A DNA stretch of 64,000 bases, taken from positions 1-64,000 of the forward strand of contig JAQWLN010000041.1 in assembly GCA_029247265.1 (NCBI GenBank). Direction: 5' to 3'. How positions within the stretch are numbered: the first letter of the stretch is position 1; each line of letters starts with the position of its first letter. Under the pieces are notes generated by a model. It did no database searches. It was given only the letters and a program-made list of their open reading frames with translations, and was not told the DNA's origin. The DNA is from Fuerstiella sp. GTDB taxonomy: Bacteria > Planctomycetota > Planctomycetia > Planctomycetales > Planctomycetaceae. Shown piece after piece: positions 57,621-64,000 of this stretch. Both the position numbers and the translations under genes were made by a program.

Positions 57621-58010
57621 ATGTCAGTTCGAATTCGAATGAAAAGAATGGGGCGAAAGCACCGGCCTTTCTACCGTATCTGCATCATGGATCGTGAGCG
57701 AGCTCGCGACGGCAAGGCGATTGAAGAGGTCGGCTTCTACGACACTTCAGTGCCAGACAAGTCAAAGCGAGTCAGCCTGAAAATGGACAGGATTGACTAC
57801 TGGCTGTCAGTCGGTGCTCAACCATCGGAAAAGGTCAACGCCTTAATCAAGAAGGTTCAGAAGGGTGACTTTGGGTCGGCAGCGGCACCTCCGCCTATGC
57901 AGGCCCCCAAGCAACCGGAAGCTCCGGCTGCCGAAGAAGCACCTGCAGAAGCTGCCGAAACGACTGAGGCGGCCGCAGAAGAAGCTCCGGCTGCTGAAGG
58001 CGGAGAATAA
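57621..58010 (+). CDS. rpsP: 30S ribosomal protein S16 with acidic tail
   Basis: 129 residues from the ATG at 57621 (MSVRIRMKRMGRKHRPFYRI); GGAG lies 6-10 nt before it. Residues 1-80 match S16, including GRKHRPFYRI, SRAR-like DRERARDGKAIEEVGFYD and DYWLSVGAQPSE. The last 40 residues are Ala/Pro/Glu-rich (AEEAPAEAAETTEAAAEEAP), a tail most S16 lack. It assists 30S assembly. Lies between ffh and trmD in the classical order. Confidence 0.95.
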   Translation: MSVRIRMKRMGRKHRPFYRICIMDRERARDGKAIEEVGFYDTSVPDKSKRVSLKMDRIDYWLSVGAQPSEKVNALIKKVQKGDFGSAAAPPPMQAPKQPEAPAAEEAPAEAAETTEAAAEEAPAAEGGE

Positions 58011-58093
58011 CCAGCTGCGGCCTGGTCCGCAGCACCGTGGTGGGCAGTCCATGCGAGTGCGACTGAACTCCACACCATGTGAAGTCTGATCTC

Positions 58094-58885
58094 ATGCGAT
58101 TTGACGTGCTCACCCTGTTTCCAGAGATGTTCGAGAGTTATCTCGGGCAGAGCATTCTGAAACTGGCCATTGAGCGTCAACTGGTTGATGTCCAGACCCA
58201 CAACTTTCGTGACTTTGCGGAAGGTCGACACAAACAAGTGGACGATAAGCCGTTTGGTGGTGGTCCGGGAATGTTGCTGATGTGTCCTCCGGTGTTCGAC
58301 TGTGTCGAGTCAGTTCTGGGGATTGAAGAGGTAGATGGAGAATCAGACAAGGCTGGGGCATCGGAACTTGCCTCCAGGATGTCACCGGCAACTGAAGGTG
58401 ATGACTCGCCTCAATTGATCATGATGAGTCCTCAGGGACGCAAGCTTGATCAGAGACTGGTGGAAGAACTCGCACAGAAACAACGGCTGGTTGTGCTGTG
58501 TGGGCGGTACGAAGGATTCGATGATCGAATCCGGGAAGGTCTGCAGCCGATGGAAATTTCGGCCGGCGATTTTATCTGCAATGGCGGAGAAGTCCCGGCG
58601 ATGTTGTTGATAGATACAGTCATTCGCCTGATTCCAGGTGTACTGGGTGACGAAACCAGCAGTAAATATGATTCATTCAACGATTCAGGATTACTGGAAC
58701 ATCCACAGTTCACGCGGCCCCGGGAATATCGGGGAATGACGGTTCCGGAAATCCTGTTGAGCGGTAACCATGAAGCCATTGCAAAATGGCGACACGAACA
58801 GAGTTTGAAACGAACGGCAGAACGCAGAAGTGACCTGCTGGCGACGCAGGACACAAATAACTTAAACAATGATGCTGGTCAGTAG
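58094..58885 (+). CDS. trmD: tRNA (guanine-N1-)-methyltransferase TrmD
   Basis: 263 residues from the ATG at 58094 (MRFDVLTLFPEMFESYLG). It methylates G37 of tRNAs using S-adenosylmethionine through a trefoil knot. Motifs are KPFGGGPGMLLMCPPV, VVLCGRYEGFDDRI, FICNGGEVPAMLLID and LLSGNHEAIAKWR. An insertion of about 25 residues (EEVDGESDKAGASELASRMS, about 79-108) separates PPVFDCVESVLG from the SPQGRKLDQ block. No rimM lies between rpsP and trmD, the usual place. Confidence 0.94.
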   Translation: MRFDVLTLFPEMFESYLGQSILKLAIERQLVDVQTHNFRDFAEGRHKQVDDKPFGGGPGMLLMCPPVFDCVESVLGIEEVDGESDKAGASELASRMSPATEGDDSPQLIMMSPQGRKLDQRLVEELAQKQRLVVLCGRYEGFDDRIREGLQPMEISAGDFICNGGEVPAMLLIDTVIRLIPGVLGDETSSKYDSFNDSGLLEHPQFTRPREYRGMTVPEILLSGNHEAIAKWRHEQSLKRTAERRSDLLATQDTNNLNNDAGQ

Positions 58886-59033
58886 ACCACGGAAACACAT
58901 TAACAGTTGACTGACCGTGAAATCTGAGAATCAGACGCCGGTATCCACAGGCAGAAAAACACAGACAAGAACGACAATCGCTTTACAATAAGCAACTTCA
59001 GAACAGCAAGAGAAGTAATAAAGGAACCCCGAT

Positions 59034-59420
59034 ATGAGACACAAACTTCTGGACATCGCAGAACAATCCAGTCTGCGGGAAGAACCGCTGAATTTTACAG
59101 TCGGCGATACCGTCGACGTTCATAATCGAATTCTCGAAGGCAACAAAGAACGCATCCAGGTGTTCAGCGGCGTTGTCATCGCCCGCCGCGGTCAGGGAAC
59201 CGGTGAATTGTTCACTGTTCGCCGTGTTGTGGCTGGCGAAGGTGTTGAGCGGACCTTTCCAGTCCATACGCCGAAACTCGCGAAGGTCGAAGTTGTACGG
59301 CACGGTCGAGTTCGCCGAGCCAAGCTGTTCTATCTGCGGGACCGCACCGGCAAGGCCACTCGACTTCGCGAACGCAAGTCAAAGCCATGGGAAGTGGATC
59401 CGAACGCCAAGAAGAAGTAG
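59034..59420 (+). CDS. rplS: 50S ribosomal protein L19
   Basis: 128 residues with VGDTVDVHNRILEGNKERIQ, FSGVVIARRGQG, FTVRRVVAGEGVERTFPVHT and VRRAKLFYLRDRTGKATRL, all standard L19 blocks. It forms part of the 30S-50S interface. It follows trmD by about 148 nt, completing rpsP-trmD-rplS, and is closed by a strong terminator. Confidence 0.97.
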   Translation: MRHKLLDIAEQSSLREEPLNFTVGDTVDVHNRILEGNKERIQVFSGVVIARRGQGTGELFTVRRVVAGEGVERTFPVHTPKLAKVEVVRHGRVRRAKLFYLRDRTGKATRLRERKSKPWEVDPNAKKK

Positions 59421-59528
59421 GCTGGGGCGCCCCGACGGGCCATGGTGTGCCAGCTCAATCGCCGCGAAGGCGGGAACGACCGCCGGAGCGGTTCGTCGCT
59501 GGCACGATGCCCTGTGTTGTCTGATAAT

Positions 59529-59570
59529 GGCGATGGTCTGAACCGTGGGTTCCTCAGACTATCGCCTTTT
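59529..59570 (+). terminator. Terminator of the ffh-rplS cluster
   Basis: GGCGATGGTCTGA pairs with TCAGACTATCGCC (13 bp, one G-T wobble) around a 12-nt loop and runs into TTTT at 59567. It separates rplS from yraN. Confidence 0.88.
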
Positions 59571-59593
59571 CGCTGCGCGGAATCGTGACGTGC

Positions 59594-59995
59594 ATGCCTA
59601 TGAAACGTTTTCTTCACAAACTGCTCGGTGATCGTGGCGAACGGGCCGCTGTACGGTTCCTGAAGAAGGCCCATTTCAGAATCATTGCCCGCCAGTATCG
59701 CAATCAGTTCGGTGAGATCGACATTATCGCGATGGACGGATCGCAGATCGTGTTTGTTGAGGTCAAGACTCGGCAGTCGACAGACGCCGGTCAACCACAT
59801 GAAGCTGTCGACCTGCGCAAACAGCAGAAGCTGACGAAACTTGCTTTGGCCTGGCTCAGGAGGCACAAGCGTCTGGAACAGTCGGCGCGATTTGATGTCA
59901 TTTCGATCGTCTGGCCTGACGATGCCGCAAAGCCCGCAATCGAAAATTTCAAACATGCATTCGAAGCCACCGGCTCTGGTCAGTTCTTCAGCTAA
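59594..59995 (+). CDS. YraN/UPF0102 family nuclease-like protein
   Basis: 133 residues from the ATG at 59594 or 59600; the frame also opens at a GTG at 59585. GDRGERAAVRFLKKAHFRII is the family's N-terminus, followed by GEIDIIAMDGSQIVFVEVKT, which has the E-I-D-x13-E-V-K restriction-endonuclease-like core. Its role is not settled. It lies just after the rplS terminator, as in many genomes. Confidence 0.9.
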   Translation: MPMKRFLHKLLGDRGERAAVRFLKKAHFRIIARQYRNQFGEIDIIAMDGSQIVFVEVKTRQSTDAGQPHEAVDLRKQQKLTKLALAWLRRHKRLEQSARFDVISIVWPDDAAKPAIENFKHAFEATGSGQFFS

Positions 59996-60015
59996 ACCGC
60001 CTGTCCGGGCGCATG

Positions 60016-60041
60016 AAAAAGCCTCGCACCCGTGATGCGAG
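60016..60041 (-). terminator. Terminator of the Gly/Tyr-rich gene
   Basis: On the minus strand CTCGCA pairs with TGCGAG around a 7-nt loop, followed by GC and five T residues (plus-strand A run 60016-60020). It lies about 45 nt after the stop of the gene at 60086, between it and the convergent yraN. Confidence 0.8.
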
Positions 60042-60085
60042 ACTCTCGATTGTAAATTGTCGTATCCCCAGGTCTGTCACCGCCT

Positions 60086-60439
60086 CTATCGACGTCCGTA
60101 TCCGCCACCGTATCCACAGCCAATCCTGCCGCAGTATCCGCTGCCACCGTATCCACCACCATAACGCGGCGACGAATAAGCTCCATACGATTGTGTGGAG
60201 AGGTAATTCGGGCTCGTATAACGCGTCGGCAGAAAACGCTGGTAGGCCCGAGATTGATTCGGACGGCCACTGCCACAACCACTGTTGTATCGGGATCGAC
60301 TGTAACGGTGCGGCGTTCCGTAGTTCAAAGATATTCCAAAGCCGGAACTGCGCTGACCATAATGTTGGGCATTGGCATCGCCCATGGTTATGAAGGTCAA
60401 TCCGCTGACTGCAACGGCCAAAATGAGTGAACGTATCAT
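60086..60439 (-). CDS. Small Gly/Tyr/Ser-rich secreted protein
   Basis: 117 residues from the ATG at 60439, chosen because AAGGAG lies 8 nt upstream; an ATG at 60457 gives a longer start. Signal peptide (SLILAVAVSGLTFITMGDANA). The mature part is low-complexity Ser/Tyr/Arg/Gly with a GGGYGGSGYCGRIGCGYGGG end holding two cysteines. No enzymatic feature is visible; it may be a surface or matrix component. Its own terminator and promoter region make it monocistronic. Confidence 0.75.
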   Translation of the reverse strand: MIRSLILAVAVSGLTFITMGDANAQHYGQRSSGFGISLNYGTPHRYSRSRYNSGCGSGRPNQSRAYQRFLPTRYTSPNYLSTQSYGAYSSPRYGGGYGGSGYCGRIGCGYGGGYGRR

Positions 60440-61027
60440 TTTCAAACTCCTTTTCATGTTGAGTTACAGGGAACACTCTGCCCCGCGACGAACGTGACGT
60501 TCCGTCGAGGATCGAAGACTCAGGCCATTTGCTCCGTGGTGAGTCATTTCCCGAACGCCGCAGGACCAGAGTGGATCCATCATACGATTCTGAATTCTCG
60601 TGCTGGATGCGTGTTTGACATTCCAACCGTGAGTTCAGCACCGAAACTGATTTATGTAATCTCAATTCCCTTTGAGTGGGTTTGCGGATTCAACAAAACG
60701 CGAAGGCCGTACCATTGGATATTTGCACTCAGTTCTTCGGGCACAACTAACGATTGCACACGGATGTACGCTGAAATCAAGGGCCCCGTTGCGTTCCGAT
60801 GAAACATAAAACATGACTTCAAGGCGATACAAAGTGTGATCGATATGACGTCGATCGTGGCGGTGCCACGAGTCGCATCGGGAGACACTGGGGGGATCTT
60901 CACCAATAAGCACGCTGCGCCAATTTGATTCCGGAACCATGCGTCACCGCGATATCAATGCCATGCTGCAGCACATAGCATTCGCATACAGGTGAGTTTT
61001 TTTTCGATTCTTCGGAGCTGAATACAA
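60440..61027. other. Intergenic region before the SDR gene
   Basis: 588 bases with only low-content frames. A perfect 6-3-6 palindrome, CGTGGC-GGT-GCCACG, is at 60856-60870, about 160 bp before the SDR start, and could be an operator. A T8 run at 60996-61003 is not preceded by a stem. No RNA gene found. Confidence 0.45.
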
Positions 61028-61816
61028 ATGAGCAAACTGGCAGGAAAAGTACTGATCACAACCGGTGGTACTCAGGGTGTGGGCGAAGCAATCGCGTTAC
61101 ACGCAGCCCGTGAAGGAGCTGCCGGAGTGGTGATCTGCGGTCGACAGGAAGACAAGGGGCTGGCTGTTGCGAAGGAAATAGAATCCCTCGGCAGCGCCGC
61201 GGAATTCGTCAAATGCGATCTTTCGATCGTCGAGGAATGTCGGAACGTTGTCCGCCGCTGCAACGAGCGATTTGGCCGAGTCGATTGCCTTGTCAATGCC
61301 GCGGGCGATACGAATCGAGGAACTCTGGATGACACAACGGTCGATTTTTGGGACTTCCAGTTTGCCGTAAACGTACGAGCGCCGTTTGTTCTGTGTCAGG
61401 AAGCTGTTCGAATCATGCGGCGAGAGAATGTCGCGGGAACGATCGTAAATATTCTGTCGGTCGCCAAGTACGCGGGGCTGGACATTCTGTGTTCGTACAG
61501 CTCAACAAAAGGTGCACTCAGTACTTTCACGAAGAACATTGCTCATTCACTTCGTGAAGATCGCATACGCGTGAATGGAATCAATCTTGGCTGGACAGAC
61601 ACACCGGCCGAACACGTTGTCCAGGCACGTCAGGGAAGTTCATCGGACTGGCTGCAGACCGCCGAAAAGAAATCCCCTTTCGGGCGGTTGCTGAAAGCCG
61701 ACGACGTTGGCCGGCTGTGTATGTACCTGCTGAGCGACGAATCCGGCATTCTGACCGGTTCCAACATCGACTATTCACAACGTGTAATGGGCGTCTTCCC
61801 TCCCGAACGTGAGTGA
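61028..61816 (+). CDS. Short-chain dehydrogenase/reductase (SDR)
   Basis: 262 residues of the classical SDR fold. The NAD(P) motif is TTGGTQGVGEAIALHAAREG (T-G-x3-G-x-G). NAAGDTNRG is the N-A-A-G motif. The catalytic tetrad is visible as S in NILSVAKY, and Y-x3-K in CSYSSTKGALS. A C-terminal NIDYSQRVMG block matches SDRs acting on sugars or small alcohols. The substrate is not identified. GGAG lies 12 nt before the ATG. Confidence 0.9.
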   Translation: MSKLAGKVLITTGGTQGVGEAIALHAAREGAAGVVICGRQEDKGLAVAKEIESLGSAAEFVKCDLSIVEECRNVVRRCNERFGRVDCLVNAAGDTNRGTLDDTTVDFWDFQFAVNVRAPFVLCQEAVRIMRRENVAGTIVNILSVAKYAGLDILCSYSSTKGALSTFTKNIAHSLREDRIRVNGINLGWTDTPAEHVVQARQGSSSDWLQTAEKKSPFGRLLKADDVGRLCMYLLSDESGILTGSNIDYSQRVMGVFPPERE

Positions 61817-61854
61817 CGTCACTGCCCGACAGCCGCAAAACAACACAACATTCG

Positions 61855-62949
61855 TCACCCGACATGCTTCAGAAAGCTGACTCGCCCGATTGACACCCAC
61901 TCGGCAAGGTAAATATTACCGTCATGGTCGAAGCAGGCATCGTGTGGATGAACAAACTTGCCAGCCTGCCAGCGTTCCGGATGCCTTCGCATCGTAAAAT
62001 TGTCGGCCAGGACCTGCTTTAGCCATGCCGGGTCGTGCCCCAGGTGAGCGATAACACTGTTATTGGCATCCAATAATGTGATGCGTGCGTGCAGGTCCGG
62101 CACCATCAGAACGTCGCCACGAAGATCGACGTCGGCGGGAAACAGCATGTCGTCGACGAAGCTGAGATGCTTGCCTTCGACAGAAAAATACTGCAACCGG
62201 GCGTTGGCTCGATCGGCGACAACCAGTGCCGGCTCGCGGCCCTTCCGATCGTCCCACCACAGGCCATGCGGTGTTCTCAGCTTGCCGGGACCGTCACCGG
62301 CCCCACCAAAATGCCCGAGAACATTCGCATCTTTATCATACCTGATGATGTAATGTGAGCCATATCCGTCGCCGACCCAGAACCCACCATCAGGTGCAAA
62401 CGCGATGTTCGTTGGACTGAACAGGCGTCCCTTGCCGTACTTGCCTGGTGTTTTCACCTCAAACGGCGTGGCGCCTTTGTAAGGCGCGATCTGCGGGGCC
62501 GCCTGCTTCCAGACGATCTCGCCCGTTAACGTGCTCTTGGCAATATGCCCTTTGTTGTCACAGAGATAAAGGAATTCTTCCCCGCCTTCGCGTCGAATAT
62601 CGACACCGTGCCCTCCTCCGTGAAATTCCTTACCGAAGGACCGGACGAATCTGCCCTCGCGATCGAAAACCACCACAGCGTCCTGCAGATCGGCGGTCAT
62701 CGTTCGGTGCTTCACGTAGATCAACCCCGCCGCATCCACGGCCACTCCATGCGTATCCTGCCAGCGAATATGTTGCGGAATCTTCATGCAATCGTGATGC
62801 ACTTCGTACCGATGGCCTTCGGGGCCAATCACGGGAGGCTTCGCACCGCTCTTGTCCTGAGCGCCAAGAACAGCGGGAGCGGAACCTGCGAGCGCCATGC
62901 TGCCGGTGGTCGTCAGAAAACTGCGTCGTGATGTTTGTGATTCGGCCAT
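61855..62949 (-). CDS. Tat-exported NHL-type beta-propeller protein
   Basis: 364 residues with a twin-arginine signal (SRRSFLTTTGSMALAGSAP). The propeller repeats are DTHGVAVDAAGLIYVKHRTM, NIAFAPDGGFWVGDGYG, TPHGLWWDDRKGRE and HPHDACFDHDGNIYLAEW, typical of NHL/six-bladed peptidyl-alpha-hydroxyglycine-lyase-like proteins. Planctomycetes hold many with unknown roles. It should leave the cytoplasm folded through Tat (tatC at 38981). Confidence 0.9.
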   Translation of the reverse strand: MAESQTSRRSFLTTTGSMALAGSAPAVLGAQDKSGAKPPVIGPEGHRYEVHHDCMKIPQHIRWQDTHGVAVDAAGLIYVKHRTMTADLQDAVVVFDREGRFVRSFGKEFHGGGHGVDIRREGGEEFLYLCDNKGHIAKSTLTGEIVWKQAAPQIAPYKGATPFEVKTPGKYGKGRLFSPTNIAFAPDGGFWVGDGYGSHYIIRYDKDANVLGHFGGAGDGPGKLRTPHGLWWDDRKGREPALVVADRANARLQYFSVEGKHLSFVDDMLFPADVDLRGDVLMVPDLHARITLLDANNSVIAHLGHDPAWLKQVLADNFTMRRHPERWQAGKFVHPHDACFDHDGNIYLAEWVSIGRVSFLKHVG

Positions 62950-63139
62950 GACTTTGTGCGTCCTGTTCAGTGTGTTCTTCCGGTGGGAAACGGGAGACAG
63001 CTATTGTAGGCAAATCCCCCGCGTCGACGATATCGTGCCGCGAGCAGGTGCGTCAGAGAAGTGTTCGGCTTGCATCGGAACGCAAACCGCAATATTCAAC
63101 GAGGATGCCGACTGCCATCGCGATAACCGAATATTCCAA

Positions 63140-64000
63140 TCAGCCCTGCTGTCCTGAATCTCGACTGCTGACATCACGAATTGTGCTGGAAAATAACAGA
63201 CCGCCTTCTGTTTCAACGGGGCTCAGGCTGATCTGTACCGGAAACTCTGTGCCATCCTTATGCTGCCCGAAACGCTCTAATCCGGAACCCATCGGGCGGT
63301 GGTCCGGAGACTTTGCGAAGGAGTCAAATTTCCGGGGATGCTGGGCGCGATATCGATCAGGAACCAGAATCTCGATCAACTGCCCAATCAGCTCGTCACG
63401 CGCGAATCCAAAAAGTCGTTCAACCTGACCGTTGACAATCATAATCCTGCGGTGACGGTCCACGACAACCATGGCATCCGGGGCGGATTCCAGAATCGCC
63501 TGGAGTTGCTGCTCTTCCTTCTTTCTTTCCGAAATGTCACGGACTGCGCAGGAGATCAGCAGCCCCTGCTCTGTGTTGACGGGGCTCAGACTGACTCCCA
63601 CGGGGAAAACGGTGCCGTCCTTTCGCTCTGCCTGCAACTCAAGCCCTGATGCGATCGGCCGGACCCTTGCTTCCCTGATAAAGCCCTCCACCTTCTGTGG
63701 ATGATCAGCACGGAACTGTTTCGGCACCAGCATTTCAATCGGCTGGCCCAGCAGCTGTTCCAGCCGGGCATTGACCAGCACTATGAACCTGGCGTCGTTG
63801 ATCACGACCATTGCGTCCGGTGCCGACTCAAGCAGGTCGTGAAACGTCTGTTCTGTCCGCTTGCGTTCGGTAATGTCGCGGCCGACCAGATAGACTGAGG
63901 ACTCGCCTGTAATCAGCCTTGCGTTCCACAGGACCCAGCGATGACTGCCGTCTTTGCAAAGACAGCGGTATTCGACCTCGGTCAATGCTTCGCCGGCCAG
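63140..64000 (-). CDS. Tandem PAS-domain protein (partial, runs off window)
   Basis: At least 286 codons, open to the right edge. The N-terminus is outside. A PAC motif (RDITERKRTEQ) is followed by two PAS/PAC units, each with LESAPDAMVVI or ILESAPDAMVVVD and VSLSPVNTEQGL or ISLSPVETEGGL, then ending ISERKKEE and DVSSRDSGQQG. The two units repeat at about 70% by eye, a recent duplication. No kinase, GGDEF or other output follows; any output domain would be N-terminal outside the window. Confidence 0.88.
   Translation of the reverse strand: MAGEALTEVEYRCLCKDGSHRWVLWNARLITGESSVYLVGRDITERKRTEQTFHDLLESAPDAMVVINDARFIVLVNARLEQLLGQPIEMLVPKQFRADHPQKVEGFIREARVRPIASGLELQAERKDGTVFPVGVSLSPVNTEQGLLISCAVRDISERKKEEQQLQAILESAPDAMVVVDRHRRIMIVNGQVERLFGFARDELIGQLIEILVPDRYRAQHPRKFDSFAKSPDHRPMGSGLERFGQHKDGTEFPVQISLSPVETEGGLLFSSTIRDVSSRDSGQQG

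Overview
The window looks like chromosomal DNA of a marine planctomycete (Planctomycetia, Planctomycetaceae-like; genus not determinable by reading alone). Signs are a DUF1559 pilin-like secreted protein, a DUF1501 Tat-exported protein, a HEAT-fused sulfatase, secreted VCBS, PQQ-like and NHL propeller proteins, an SGNH hydrolase, separate coaB and coaC genes, and many small lipoproteins. Most genes are complete; only the first (23S rRNA) and last (PAS protein) features run off the edges. I see no insertion sequence, prophage, CRISPR array or tRNA.

Layout. 1-570: 3' end of 23S rRNA, 5S rRNA and a terminator. 0.8-4 kb: ECF sigma factor, small membrane protein, PqiA and a PqiB/MCE protein (lipid-trafficking type). 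4-5.9 kb (minus): lone NitT/TauT-type ABC ATPase followed by a membrane-anchored coiled-coil protein. 6-7.8 kb (plus): promoter, cobalamin riboswitch, 24-codon leader ORF, DUF1559 pseudopilin and CxxC lipoprotein; this is the most unusual unit in the window. 7.9-18.4 kb: mostly minus-strand housekeeping, with amidohydrolase, SF1 helicase, coaB, coaC, rpoZ, gmk, yicC, secG, tpiA and pheA. The yicC-gmk-rpoZ-coaC-coaB order is the classical bacterial cluster. 18.4-25 kb (plus): chaperones dnaK and clpB, then a DUF3467 protein.

25-36 kb: AmpG-like MFS transporter, RND pump, sulfatase, lipoproteins, isochorismatase-like hydrolase and a HEAT-repeat protein. 36-44 kb: amino-acid and tRNA-end metabolism (dapF, ilvE, D-2-hydroxyacid dehydrogenase, kptA overlapping a GCS2-type carboxylate-amine ligase, M20 hydrolase) and tatC. 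44-56 kb: exported proteins (SGNH hydrolase, HEAT plus PQQ-like pair, DUF1501, HtrA-like protease with an orphan receiver-like protein, VCBS protein) plus crcB and a MATE pump. 56-60 kb: ffh-rpsP-trmD-rplS-yraN, with rimM missing from its usual place. 60-64 kb: Gly/Tyr-rich secreted protein, SDR enzyme, NHL propeller protein and a tandem-PAS protein cut by the window end.

Several housekeeping proteins carry low-complexity additions: an acidic SecG tail, an acidic loop in TatC, an acidic S16 tail, a lysine-rich N-terminus on PheA and an acidic insert in TrmD. Everything was read by eye from sequence and translations. Family names rest on recognised motifs, not on database searches.
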